Below, in pieces: positions 33,247 through 42,235 of a stretch of DNA of 64,000 bases. The position numbers and the translations under genes are program-made. The DNA is taken from NCBI GenBank assembly GCA_017470995.1, contig JAFUXI010000034.1:31479-95478 (forward strand), written 5' to 3'. The stretch comes from Spirochaetales bacterium (GTDB taxonomy: Bacteria; Spirochaetota; Spirochaetia; Sphaerochaetales; Sphaerochaetaceae). The notes below the pieces were generated by a model. That model was not told the DNA's origin and made no database searches. It worked only from the letters and a program-made list of their open reading frames with translations. Within the stretch, counting starts at the first letter, position 1, and each line of letters begins with the position of its first letter.

Positions 33247-34000
33247 GGCTTATGACCTCCTTGGCAAGAGCTGCATAGGCTTTTGCACCAGAACAGCTGT
33301 TATCATACGCATTAATCGGCAATCCATGGGATGGAGCCTCGCTCAAACGTACATTTCTGGGAATTTTCGTCTCAAAAACAAGATCTTTGAAGTAAGTTGA
33401 AATATCTTCGACAACTTCATTATTTAGATTTGCACGCTTTGAATACATCGTAAATACAATCCCAAGCACATCAAGAGCAGGATTAAGACGCTTTTTCACA
33501 GAATTGACCGTTCTAAGCAGCAAATTAAGGCCTTCCATTGCAAAATATTCACATTGCATGGGAATTATTACGTAATTTGCCCAACAAAGAGCATTCATTG
33601 TGACAAGATCCAGAGCCGGAGGGCAGTCTGCAAAGATATAATCGTATTTACCATCGAATGAAGAAAGTGCGTTTTTAAGGAAAAACTCTCGATTATCTTC
33701 ATCGACAAGCTCAATTGCCAGTCCTGCCATGTTAATTCCACCACTTAAACAGAACAATCCATCAACAGGAGTGGTCTGAACAGCAGATAAATCGGCCTCA
33801 CCGGCCAAAATTTCATATATTCCGGGTTTTGAAGTGTCTGCAGAGACAGCACTGGACAGATTTCCCTGAGAATCAAGATCAACAAGCAGCACCTTGTATC
33901 CCTCTCTTGCCAGCGCAGAACCAACATTAACCGCAGTGGTTGTCTTACCGACACCACCTTTTTGATTCAAAAATATGATTTTTTTCGCCTGCATATTCAT
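33236..34000 (-). CDS. parA: Chromosome partitioning ATPase ParA (Soj)
   Basis: The 254-residue deviant Walker ATPase has LNQKGGVGKTTTAVN (deviant Walker A with the signature lysine), VDLDSQGN, and DCPPALDLVT. It segregates the origin region with ParB. Start may be the first or third codon (MNM). It is divergent from nfu; the 89-base gap between them is AT-rich and must hold both promoters. Confidence 0.96.
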   Translation of the reverse strand: MNMQAKKIIFLNQKGGVGKTTTAVNVGSALAREGYKVLLVDLDSQGNLSSAVSADTSKPGIYEILAGEADLSAVQTTPVDGLFCLSGGINMAGLAIELVDEDNREFFLKNALSSFDGKYDYIFADCPPALDLVTMNALCWANYVIIPMQCEYFAMEGLNLLLRTVNSVKKRLNPALDVLGIVFTMYSKRANLNNEVVEDISTYFKDLVFETKIPRNVRLSEAPSHGLPINAYDNSCSGAKAYAALAKEVISRAY

Positions 34001-34089
34001 AATATAGACTATATTATTTTGAAAGTCATCATTTTATTGACTTATTTGGCACCATATTTTACATTATTTGCAGAAGGAGAGCCCTTACA

Positions 34090-34332
34090 ATGGAAGATTT
34101 GGAGAAAAAAATCATCAAAGCAATCGATTATGTCAGACCTTCACTTCAAAACGATGGTGGAGATATCGAATATGTAAAGACAGAAGGCAATAAAGTCTTT
34201 GTCAAACTCCAGGGAGCTTGCGCCGGCTGCATGTACTCAGCTCTTACACTTAAAAATGGCGTTGAGCGCATGCTTAAAGTAAATGTTGATGAAAACATTG
34301 AGGTTGTCGATCTTACTTTCCAGGATGCATGA
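34090..34332 (+). CDS. NifU-like Fe-S scaffold protein (Nfu domain)
   Basis: The 80-residue protein is a stand-alone Nfu domain: VRPSLQNDGGDIEYV and the cluster-binding CAGC in LQGACAGCMYS (C44, C47). It assembles or carries a 4Fe-4S cluster. AGAAGGAGA precedes the ATG. No other isc/suf gene is near. Its terminator lies between the two parS sites. Confidence 0.92.
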   Translation: MEDLEKKIIKAIDYVRPSLQNDGGDIEYVKTEGNKVFVKLQGACAGCMYSALTLKNGVERMLKVNVDENIEVVDLTFQDA

Positions 34333-34333
34333 G

Positions 34334-34349
34334 TGTTTCACGTGAAACA
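34334..34349. promoter_or_regulatory. parS site 1
   Basis: TGTTTCACGTGAAACA is a perfect match to the bacterial parS consensus and a complete palindrome. It begins two bases after the nfu stop codon. Confidence 0.95.
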
Positions 34350-34352
34350 TTT

Positions 34353-34380
34353 CAGCCAGGCTTCGGCCTGGCTTTCTTTT
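34353..34380 (+). terminator. Terminator of nfu
   Basis: AGCCAGGC-TTCG-GCCTGGCT forms an 8-bp stem with a stable TTCG loop, followed by a T-rich tail. It lies between the two parS sites. Confidence 0.88.
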
Positions 34381-34414
34381 TATTCGCTCATTAATCAACC
34401 ATTTCAACTGCCAG

Positions 34415-34430
34415 TGTTTCACGTGAAACA
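34415..34430. promoter_or_regulatory. parS site 2
   Basis: A second perfect TGTTTCACGTGAAACA, 81 bases from the first, in the nfu-gyrA gap. The remaining bases 34431-34640 show no gene and no clear signal. Confidence 0.95.
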
Positions 34431-34648
34431 TTTTCACTATCATCCGGTCGCTTTTTGGTGATGATCTTTATTTATGATTTTCTAATTCCTATTTTATTCT
34501 GTTGACAGCTTTCATCTGACCGGCAAAAGCTTCCTGATCTTTGATTTGTTAAAACAATGCCCTCTGTGCCTTTCCGGCTGCCTCTATGCCCGCGTTTCAA
34601 TTTCTGTGAGTTACTTGGTTCATTTTTTGAAAACTCCCCGTACCATAG

Positions 34649-34684
34649 AAAAACCGCATTCCAGATAGCTAGAATGCGGTTTTT
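34649..34684 (-). terminator. Terminator of the gyrB-gyrA operon (bidirectional)
   Basis: AAAAACCGCATTC (34649-34661) pairs perfectly with GAATGCGGTTTTT (34672-34684), 13 bp with a 10-base loop and poly-A/poly-T on both sides. It lies 55 bases after the gyrA stop. Confidence 0.85.
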
Positions 34685-34739
34685 GGAGTGTGTTACTGTG
34701 TATAGAAACAGAATCATGTGGCCAAAAATGGCTCTTTTT

Positions 34740-37274
34740 TCATTCTTTTTCTATCTCTTTATTTTCAGTATATTCGGCCTCAATATTCGTTCCGAGTTCG
34801 GATATCTCTGTGTTTTCGGGGTTTTCTGCCTCTTCAGGCTCGTCTTCCTGGTAATCTGTGACCGTCATGGCGACGATATAGTCGTCATCGGTCTTCATTC
34901 TGAAGACATTTACGCCTCCGGCATTCCTTCCCTGAGAGGAGATTCCGTTTACATGAGTACGGATTGTCTGGCCTTTCTTGGTTATGCAGACAACGTCGTT
35001 TTCGTCATTAACTCCTTGCGCTGAAACAAGATAGGCATCATCTGGAAGATTGTAGATCTTCTGTCCCATAGTGCCTCTTCCATGCGTTCTGAAGTAATCG
35101 AATTCGACCTGTTTGCCCTTACCCTGGTCTGTTACGAGGATGATGGTCTTTCCTTCCTCGACCTTTACAAGGCCTACGATCTCGTCTCCGTCTGCCAGAT
35201 TCATTCCTCTGACACCGTGAGTTACTCTTCCCATGACCCTGACATCATCAACGCTGAAGCGCAGGCCCTTGCCGTTCTTGGATACGATCATTGCCTCATC
35301 GCCGGGATGGACGAACAGACACTTGATCAGTGCATCGCCTTCATCCAGGACAATTGCCCTGATTCCGTTCTTGCGGGCATTGATGAAGTCATTGAGCTTT
35401 ACCTGCTTCACTACGCCGAAGCGTGTTGCCATCAGAATGCTCTCGTTCTCATCGAAGTCCTTGAAGTCGATTATTGCTGAGATGCTTTCACCTTCTTCCA
35501 TCTTGGGAAGAATAGCCTTGATGTTAACGCCCTTGCCGACCTTCTGTCCTTCCGGCAGCTCCCAGACCTCGAGGCAGTAGGCCTTTCCGAGGTTCGTGAT
35601 GAACAGGATGTGGTCATGTGAGAAAGCAGAGAAGAGATGCTCGACAAAGTCCTCATCACGCAGCGATGCGCCTCTGACGCCCTTTCCTCCGCGACCCTGT
35701 GACTTGTACTCATCTGCAGGAACTCTCTTTACGAAGCCCTTGTTTGTAATGACTACGACGACATCTTCCTTCTTGATGAAATCTTTGTCCATGAGACCGT
35801 CGACTTCATGAAGGTCGATGAATGTTCTTCTGTCATCACCGTACTCCTCGCCGACCTGTCTGATTTCCTTCTCGACTTCCGCAAGCATCTTCACGTCATC
35901 CGCAAGAAGTTCCTTATAGAAGGCGATGCGTACCTCAAGCTCATTGAGCTCATCGATTATCTGCTGGGTCTCGAGGTGGCTGAGCCTTCCGAGTCTCATC
36001 TGGATGATTGCATTTGCCTGCTTGTCAGAGAGAAGGAACCGCGCCTGGAGTTTCAGGGATGCCTCTTCGTTGTTGGCTGCGTTCTTGATGATCTCGATGA
36101 CCTCGTCGATGTTCTCGAGACCGATTTTCAAGCCAAGCAGAATGTGCTCCCTTTCCTGTGCCTTTGCAAGGTCGAAACGCGTCCTTCTGGTCGTGACATC
36201 CTTGCGGTGCTCGAGGTAGTAGTAGAGCATCTGCTTGAGGTTCAGGCACTTCGGACGACCTTCCACAAGGGCCAGGTTGTTGACGTTGAAGTTGGTCTGC
36301 AGAGCGGTATTCTGGAACAAATGATTGACTACTATCTCACTGACAGCATCTTTTTTAAGCTCAATCACTATTCTTATACCATCGCGGCCTGACTCATCCC
36401 TAATGGCTGAAATATCCTTTAGTACGTCGTCCTTACGAAGTTCGTCTATGTGCTTTACAAGCTCTGCCTTGTTGACCTGATAGGGGATTTCGGTGAACAC
36501 GATGGACTCGTGCGTCTTATGGTCCTCTATGTGGTAGACACCGCGCATGACGATCTTTCCGCGGCCTGTCTCGAAGGCATCGCGGATGCCCTTGGTTCCG
36601 CAGATCTTTCCGTATGTGGGGAAGTCCGGGCCCTTGATGTAGTTCATCAGCTCGAGAATCGAGATATCGGGATTCTCAATCAGGGCACAGAGGGCGTCCG
36701 TAATCTCACGGAGGTTGTGAGGCGGCATGTTGGTAGCCATTCCGACTGCAATTCCGCTTGTTCCGTTTGCAAGCAGGAACGGGAATCCTGCAGGAAGAAC
36801 CTCAGGCTCCTTGAGGGATTCATCGAAGTTGGGTACGAAATTGACCGTATCCTTGTCGATATCCTGGAGCATGAGCTCGCCCATGCGTGCCATCTTGGCC
36901 TCGGTGTATCTGTAGGCTGCAGGTGGGTCTCCGTCAATAGATCCGAAGTTACCCTGCGGCTTGATGACCGGATAGCGCATCGAGAAGTCCTGCGCAAGCC
37001 TTACCAATGCATCGTAGACCGATGCGTCTCCGTGCGGATGGAACTTTCCGAGCACGTCTCCGACGGTACGGGCGCATTTCTTGAAGCTTCCGGTGGACTT
37101 GATGCCCAGATCATACATATCATACAGGATTCTCCTGTGGACAGGCTTCAGACCATCGCGGACATCCGGCAATGCACGGCTGACAATGACGCTCATTGCG
37201 TAGTCCAGATAGCTTTTCTTCATCTCCTCAGAGAGGTCTGAAACAAGTACTCTGTCTTTCTTTTCCTCTTCCAT
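34740..37274 (-). CDS. gyrA: DNA gyrase subunit A
   Basis: From ATG 37274 (GGAGG 7 bases upstream) the protein has 844 residues. It carries the winged-helix DNA-cleavage domain with catalytic Y123 in AAYRYTEAKM, and a C-terminal beta-pinwheel with the GyrA box SQGRGGKGVRG, which marks gyrase and not topoisomerase IV. An acidic tail (EDEPEEAENPEN) ends it. In the quinolone region HPHGDASVYD the position equal to E. coli Ser83 is Ala (A84 here) and Asp87 is kept. It is co-transcribed behind gyrB. Confidence 0.97.
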   Translation of the reverse strand: MEEEKKDRVLVSDLSEEMKKSYLDYAMSVIVSRALPDVRDGLKPVHRRILYDMYDLGIKSTGSFKKCARTVGDVLGKFHPHGDASVYDALVRLAQDFSMRYPVIKPQGNFGSIDGDPPAAYRYTEAKMARMGELMLQDIDKDTVNFVPNFDESLKEPEVLPAGFPFLLANGTSGIAVGMATNMPPHNLREITDALCALIENPDISILELMNYIKGPDFPTYGKICGTKGIRDAFETGRGKIVMRGVYHIEDHKTHESIVFTEIPYQVNKAELVKHIDELRKDDVLKDISAIRDESGRDGIRIVIELKKDAVSEIVVNHLFQNTALQTNFNVNNLALVEGRPKCLNLKQMLYYYLEHRKDVTTRRTRFDLAKAQEREHILLGLKIGLENIDEVIEIIKNAANNEEASLKLQARFLLSDKQANAIIQMRLGRLSHLETQQIIDELNELEVRIAFYKELLADDVKMLAEVEKEIRQVGEEYGDDRRTFIDLHEVDGLMDKDFIKKEDVVVVITNKGFVKRVPADEYKSQGRGGKGVRGASLRDEDFVEHLFSAFSHDHILFITNLGKAYCLEVWELPEGQKVGKGVNIKAILPKMEEGESISAIIDFKDFDENESILMATRFGVVKQVKLNDFINARKNGIRAIVLDEGDALIKCLFVHPGDEAMIVSKNGKGLRFSVDDVRVMGRVTHGVRGMNLADGDEIVGLVKVEEGKTIILVTDQGKGKQVEFDYFRTHGRGTMGQKIYNLPDDAYLVSAQGVNDENDVVCITKKGQTIRTHVNGISSQGRNAGGVNVFRMKTDDDYIVAMTVTDYQEDEPEEAENPENTEISELGTNIEAEYTENKEIEKE

Positions 37275-37288
37275 TTCATTTCCTCCCA

Positions 37289-39298
37289 TCAGGCATCGAT
37301 CTGTGCGTAGGTCGCATTCTGTTCAATGAAGACACGTCTGGGCTCGACCTCTTCTCCCATGAGCATGGAGAACACATGGTCTGCCTCAACGGCATCGGAA
37401 AGGTGAACCTTGCCTATGAATCTGGTTTCGGGATTCATTGTTGTCTCCCAAAGCTGCTCCGGGTTCATTTCACCAAGACCTTTGTAACGCTGGATCTTGA
37501 CGTTCTTGGAATCGGACTCGTCCTCGTTGTGATCACGCAGGATTGTAGCCTTATCCTCATCGTTGAATGCATAGTAATCCTTGCCCTTGATCGTGATCTT
37601 GTAGAGCGGCGGCATGGCGAAATAGACATAGCCGGCATCGATCAGCGGCCTCATATATCTGAAGAAGAATGTCAGAAGAAGTGTCCTGATATGTGATCCG
37701 TCCACATCGGCATCGGCCATGATGATGACCTTGTGATAGCGGGCCTTGGTCACGTCGAAGTTGGCGCCGAGTCCTGCACCGATCGAATCGATGACGGGCT
37801 GGAGCTTGTCGTTGCCTTCGACCTTGTCTTCCCTTGTCTTCTCGACATTGAGCATCTTTCCCCAAAGAGGAAGGATGGCCTGGATGCTTCTGTCACGGCC
37901 CTGCTTGGCGCTTCCACCTGCAGAATCTCCCTCGACGATGAAAATTTCGCACTTTTCTGGGTCTTTTTCAGTGCAGGGGGCAAGTTTACCGGGCAAACTG
38001 ACAGAACCCTTTTTACGGGCGTTCTCGCGTGCCTTCTTGGCAGCTATTCTTGCCTTGGAGGAGGCGACCGTCTTCTCCAGGAGAACCATGATCTGGTCCG
38101 GATGCTCGTCAAAATAGTCATTCAGCTTCTGGTATACGAAGCTGTAGACGATACCCTGGACGTAGGAGTTGCCGAGTTTCATCTTGGTCTGACCCTCGAA
38201 CTGCGGGTTCGTGATCTTGACCGATACGACTGCGCTCAGACCTTCACGTACATCGGAATTGAAACCTTCCTTGAAATCATCCGACTCGAAGAAAGCCTCG
38301 GCGTTCTTGTTCTTGCCTACAAGCTCCTTCAGATGAATCTGGAGCTGGTTCTTGAAGCAGGCGACAAGACCGCTTGTAAAACCGATGAGGTGTTTTCCGC
38401 CTTCACGGGTGTTGATGTTGTTTGCAAAGGAGTGGAGATTCTCGTCGAACCTGTCGTTGTACTGGAGGGCGAATTCCACGATTGCAGCACCGTTGTCATT
38501 GGATCTTTCTCCGGAGTAGTAGATAGGCTCAGTTCCTTCGGGGATGATCTTCTTGTTCTCATTGATGTATGTGACGAAATCCTTGATTCCTCCATCGAAG
38601 TGGAAGACTCTCTCCTCGGGATTCTCCTCACGGTTGTCGATGGCAGTGATAGTCACACCCTTGTTCAGGAACGCAAGTTCCCTGAATCTCTCGCAGAGTA
38701 CTCCGAAACTGAAGTTATCCGTCTCCATGATGGATGTGTCCGGATGGAACTTGATCGTGGTACCTGTCTTGTTGGTGGTTCCGACTTTTCTGACAGCCTC
38801 CACCGGTTCTCCGAAATGGTATTCCTGCATGTACATGTCAGGCTCTCTGTGTACCGTGGCAATCAGATGGTCTGAAAGTGCGTTTACGACACTGACTCCG
38901 ACTCCGTGCAGTCCTCCGGACACCTTGTATGCCCCGCCGTTGAATTTTCCTCCGGCGTGAAGGTGGCAGAGAGCAACCTCAAGGGTACTGATACCCTCGG
39001 TGGGGTGGATGTCTACGGGAATACCTCTTCCGTTGTCTTCGACCGTTACGTAGTTTCCCTTGTCAATGGTGACCTTGATGGTGTCACAGTAACCGGCAAC
39101 AGCCTCGTCTATGGAGTTGTCTATTACCTCATAGACCAGGTGGTGCAGCCCGTCCGGACCGGTGGAACCGATGTACATTCCCGGCCTGACCCTGACAGCC
39201 TCAAGACCCTTGAGAACCTGGATGTTTTCACCGGTGTACGGGTTGGAGACATGGGCGAGATCTTCCATTTCCTCTTCTTTGATGTTTTCTTCGTTCAT
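37289..39298 (-). CDS. gyrB: DNA gyrase subunit B
   Basis: The 669-residue protein has the GHKL ATPase (EVIDNSIDEAVAGY; VEDNGRGIPVD; GGLHGVGVSVVNAL), the transducer domain, and the Toprim domain (FIVEGDSAGGSAKQGRD; MADADVDGSHI), then QRYKGLGEMNPEQLWETTM at the C-terminus. An acidic N-terminal extension of about 12 residues precedes the core. A long antisense open frame on the other strand is a shadow. Confidence 0.97.
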   Translation of the reverse strand: MNEENIKEEEMEDLAHVSNPYTGENIQVLKGLEAVRVRPGMYIGSTGPDGLHHLVYEVIDNSIDEAVAGYCDTIKVTIDKGNYVTVEDNGRGIPVDIHPTEGISTLEVALCHLHAGGKFNGGAYKVSGGLHGVGVSVVNALSDHLIATVHREPDMYMQEYHFGEPVEAVRKVGTTNKTGTTIKFHPDTSIMETDNFSFGVLCERFRELAFLNKGVTITAIDNREENPEERVFHFDGGIKDFVTYINENKKIIPEGTEPIYYSGERSNDNGAAIVEFALQYNDRFDENLHSFANNINTREGGKHLIGFTSGLVACFKNQLQIHLKELVGKNKNAEAFFESDDFKEGFNSDVREGLSAVVSVKITNPQFEGQTKMKLGNSYVQGIVYSFVYQKLNDYFDEHPDQIMVLLEKTVASSKARIAAKKARENARKKGSVSLPGKLAPCTEKDPEKCEIFIVEGDSAGGSAKQGRDRSIQAILPLWGKMLNVEKTREDKVEGNDKLQPVIDSIGAGLGANFDVTKARYHKVIIMADADVDGSHIRTLLLTFFFRYMRPLIDAGYVYFAMPPLYKITIKGKDYYAFNDEDKATILRDHNEDESDSKNVKIQRYKGLGEMNPEQLWETTMNPETRFIGKVHLSDAVEADHVFSMLMGEEVEPRRVFIEQNATYAQIDA

Positions 39299-39339
39299 AA
39301 AAGAATATTCCTCTTACTTATTAAAATGAATAAAACAGT

Positions 39340-39355
39340 AATAATATATATTATT
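39340..39355. repeat. AT-only 16-bp palindrome between gyrB and dnaA
   Basis: The sequence aataatatatattatt is a perfect palindrome made only of A and T, in the 201-base divergent gap of gyrB and dnaA (39299-39499). It may ease DNA opening or overlap promoter elements of gyrB. No convincing DnaA boxes are seen in this gap. Confidence 0.5.
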
Positions 39356-39499
39356 TAATGAGAAGACTCAATTAGTACGGACAAAAATTATCGAATAAAC
39401 ATGCATCTCGAACTGACGAAGAACCCTTGAAAACGCTCACCTTCCAAGTTAATATTATCTTCACCACCGAACAAAGACGGAAGCCGGAGGATTATCAAT

Positions 39500-40909
39500 A
39501 TGATGGATGAATTATGGAAGACAACAATAGCTCAGATAAAGGATTCGCTGCCTGAAAGCGACTTCTCATCATGGTTCACCCGTCTGGTCTTCGGTGGCGA
39601 AGACAATGGAAAAGTAACTCTCTACGTACCTTCCGCATTCTTCAAGGATAAGTTCGAAGCCTCTTTCAAAGAGCTTATTGAAAACACAATGAGCGAGCTT
39701 GGAGGACAGAATTATTCAATAATTCTTGAAGTTAAAAAAGATGCTCAAAAATTAAATAGTGATAAAAAATCAGATGAAAAGCCTAAAACTGAGACATCAT
39801 TTCCTTCTTCATCAAATAATCAACCTGCAGCTGCGGATCAGAAAAACAAGACTTCAAAACCATCAGTCGATGACATGATGTTCAATCCTTCATATACATT
39901 CGAATCCTTTGTTCCAGGAGACAACAGTAACTTCGCATACAGTGCATGTATGGCAATTGCGAAGAACCCCGGATCAGCCTACAACCCGTGCCTTCTGTAT
40001 GGAGGCGTAGGACTCGGAAAGACCCATCTGATCCAAAGCATAGGAAACTACATAAAGAAGAATACCAAACAGAAAGTCGTCTATGTTACGGCCGAGAATT
40101 TCACTAACGAATACATACAGTCAGTCGGAGAAAAGAAGACACAGCAGTTCAAGAACAAGTACAGGAAGGTTTCGATACTTTTGATGGATGATATACAGTT
40201 CCTTCAGAAAAAGGCAGAGACACAGAACGAGTTATTCAATACCTTCAATGATCTGTACGACACGGGGCGTCAGATTGTATTCACCTGCGATAGACCGGTA
40301 GAGGAACTCAAGGATATAACGGACAGGCTGAGATCAAGGTTTGAGAGAGGTCTTAATATAGACCTTCTTCCTCCCAATTATGAGACAAGAGTCGCAATTC
40401 TGAGAAAGAAATGTCAGGAGAAGGGAGTTATTTTCAGTGATGAAGTCCTGGATTATATTGCGTCGAATATCTCAAGCAATGTAAGAGCTTTGGAATCATG
40501 CCTTACAAAGTTGATTGCCTACTGCCAGCTGCTTAACAAGGATATATCCCTTGAGACTGCAAAGGAACAGCTGAAGCACATTATCAGCTCCAACAACGAT
40601 ACAAGCGGTATTTCCATAGATCTCATCCTCAGAGTCGTGGCCAATTATTTCAATGTCTCAGTATCGGATATAAAGGGCAAGAACAAGAATCAGTCTGTAG
40701 TGCTTCCGAGACAGATTGCAATGTATCTCTGCAGAAAGCTCACTGATTACTCCACAACCGAAATCGGAAACGAGTTCGACGGAAAGAACCATACCACAGT
40801 CATGTACAATGTCCAGAAGATGGAAGCCCGTCTGAAATCAAGCGAGAAGGAAATCAACGGAGTCATCGACAAGCTTGAGACACAGATCAAACTCGAATCA
40901 AGGAAGTAA
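39500..40909 (+). CDS. dnaA: Chromosomal replication initiator DnaA
   Basis: This 469-residue AAA+ initiator has domain I (1-80), a low-complexity linker rich in Lys, Ser, Asn and Gln (80-125), Walker A GGVGLGKT (168-175), Walker B LLMDDIQF, and a C-terminal HTH with signature GKNHTTVMYN (428-437). GGAGG lies 9 bases before ATG 39500; a second ATG follows at once. It starts the rightward origin cluster. Confidence 0.97.
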   Translation: MMDELWKTTIAQIKDSLPESDFSSWFTRLVFGGEDNGKVTLYVPSAFFKDKFEASFKELIENTMSELGGQNYSIILEVKKDAQKLNSDKKSDEKPKTETSFPSSSNNQPAAADQKNKTSKPSVDDMMFNPSYTFESFVPGDNSNFAYSACMAIAKNPGSAYNPCLLYGGVGLGKTHLIQSIGNYIKKNTKQKVVYVTAENFTNEYIQSVGEKKTQQFKNKYRKVSILLMDDIQFLQKKAETQNELFNTFNDLYDTGRQIVFTCDRPVEELKDITDRLRSRFERGLNIDLLPPNYETRVAILRKKCQEKGVIFSDEVLDYIASNISSNVRALESCLTKLIAYCQLLNKDISLETAKEQLKHIISSNNDTSGISIDLILRVVANYFNVSVSDIKGKNKNQSVVLPRQIAMYLCRKLTDYSTTEIGNEFDGKNHTTVMYNVQKMEARLKSSEKEINGVIDKLETQIKLESRK

Positions 40910-40910
40910 T

Positions 40911-41100
40911 CCTGTTCATAAGCTGTGCATACAGAACAGACAGCCTATATCATTGAACATCTGTTGACAGGTTATGAACAGCTTGTCGAAGAAAAAAACC
41001 CATATATAACGCACTGTAGTAAAGAATTGCTATGTTTTGTACATTTTCTGTGCTATTATTATGATGATTAGGTAGATTCTTAATTAATATATAATCAGCT
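40911..41100. other. Candidate oriC (DnaA boxes plus AT-rich unwinding region)
   Basis: In the dnaA-dnaN gap lie TTATGAACA at 40972-40980, its inverse at 40913-40921, and GTATGCACA (minus strand) at 40924-40932; each differs by one or two bases from TTATCCACA. An AT-rich stretch follows from about 41000 to 41095. The switch of gene direction (gyr/par left, dnaA-jag right) supports an origin here. The final part also holds the dnaN promoter. Confidence 0.6.
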
Positions 41101-41117
41101 GGAGAGGAGTCTGAAAA

Positions 41118-42221
41118 ATGAAATTCGTATGTCAGAAGAACGCTATACTCAAGGAACTGTCCAACGCACTTGACTTCACATCCCAGAGAAACACAATGGC
41201 AGTATATGCCAACGTCTGTCTTGTACTTGAGGGCAACAACCTCACACTCAAGGCAACAGACCAGAAAATGAGCTATGTGTCAGAGATGGCCGTAGAGGGA
41301 ATAGACAACGGAAGCACAACTGTTGTCTGTGACAAATTCCTCAACATAATAAAGAATCTTCCGGAGTCCAATATTGTATTCGAGGACGATGACGATAAGA
41401 TCAAGATCTCACCTGAAGGAACATCCATCGAATTCAAGCTCAGGACAATTGAGGCATCGGCATTCCCAAGCCTTGATTTTGCTGATGAAGACGGATATTT
41501 CAAGGTTTCTCAGAAAGACTTCACTGATATGATCAACCAGGTCATCTTTGCAGTCAGCGACGATGAATCCAAGTATGCAATGAACGGAGCTCTTCTGGAG
41601 AAAGACGGAAGCGGACTTGTCATGGTCGGAACCGACGGAAGAAGACTTTCCTACATCAACAGGAAAATCGAAAGCGAGATTCCAGATTTCCCGAAGGCGA
41701 CCATTCCCAGCAAGTTCCTCAATCTCATCAGAAAGCTTGCAGTCGGAGAAGGTGATTTCGAGATCAACGTCAGTGCAAATTCAATTTCCCTGAAGTTCGG
41801 AAGCTGCACCATATCATCCTCCCTCATCAAGAATGATTTCCCTGCATACAAGAGAGTCATTCCCGAGCATCAGAGCCGCTTCTGCATTGTCAACATCTCA
41901 CTTCTGAGCGATGCCCTCAAGAGAGTATCGCTTATGGTTGAGAACAAGTATAAGAAAGTCATTCTTGAATTCGACGAGAACAAGCTTACAGTCTACTGTA
42001 ATGAGAGTGATGTAGGTGCCGGAAAGGAAGTTATCGACTGCAAGTATGAAGGCGAGCCACAGCGCTGTGCAATGAACTATACATATCTTCTCAGCCCGCT
42101 GAAGGTCATGGACGGAGTAGATGCCAGAATAGAGTTCAGCGAACCCGGTCGTCCCTTCACAGTCAAGGCTGACTCCGAGAGGGATTATCTGCATGTGATC
42201 ATGCCGATGAACCTCAACTGA
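41118..42221 (+). CDS. dnaN: DNA polymerase III sliding clamp (beta)
   Basis: The 367-residue protein shows the three repeated clamp domains of the beta subunit; recognisable parts are KFLNIIKNLPE, MVGTDGRRLSYINRK, and the C-terminal MPMNLN, the position of the usual MPMRL tail. GGAGAGGAG precedes the ATG. It is placed directly behind dnaA as in many bacteria. Confidence 0.96.
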   Translation: MKFVCQKNAILKELSNALDFTSQRNTMAVYANVCLVLEGNNLTLKATDQKMSYVSEMAVEGIDNGSTTVVCDKFLNIIKNLPESNIVFEDDDDKIKISPEGTSIEFKLRTIEASAFPSLDFADEDGYFKVSQKDFTDMINQVIFAVSDDESKYAMNGALLEKDGSGLVMVGTDGRRLSYINRKIESEIPDFPKATIPSKFLNLIRKLAVGEGDFEINVSANSISLKFGSCTISSSLIKNDFPAYKRVIPEHQSRFCIVNISLLSDALKRVSLMVENKYKKVILEFDENKLTVYCNESDVGAGKEVIDCKYEGEPQRCAMNYTYLLSPLKVMDGVDARIEFSEPGRPFTVKADSERDYLHVIMPMNLN

Positions 42222-42235
42222 AACTGAAATAGAAG

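Noticed and set aside
34431..34640. Possible small gene or RNA between parS 2 and the gyrA terminator
   Set aside because: TTGACA at 34504-34509 has no -10 box at the right distance and no reading frame with a ribosome site is present.
37733..38875. A 380-codon open frame on the + strand
   Set aside because: It is antisense to gyrB, whose motifs are complete; a codon-bias shadow.
41016..41021. TAGTAA as DnaA-trio element in the dnaA-dnaN gap
   Set aside because: Only two triplets and about 36 bases from the nearest box; too short to call.
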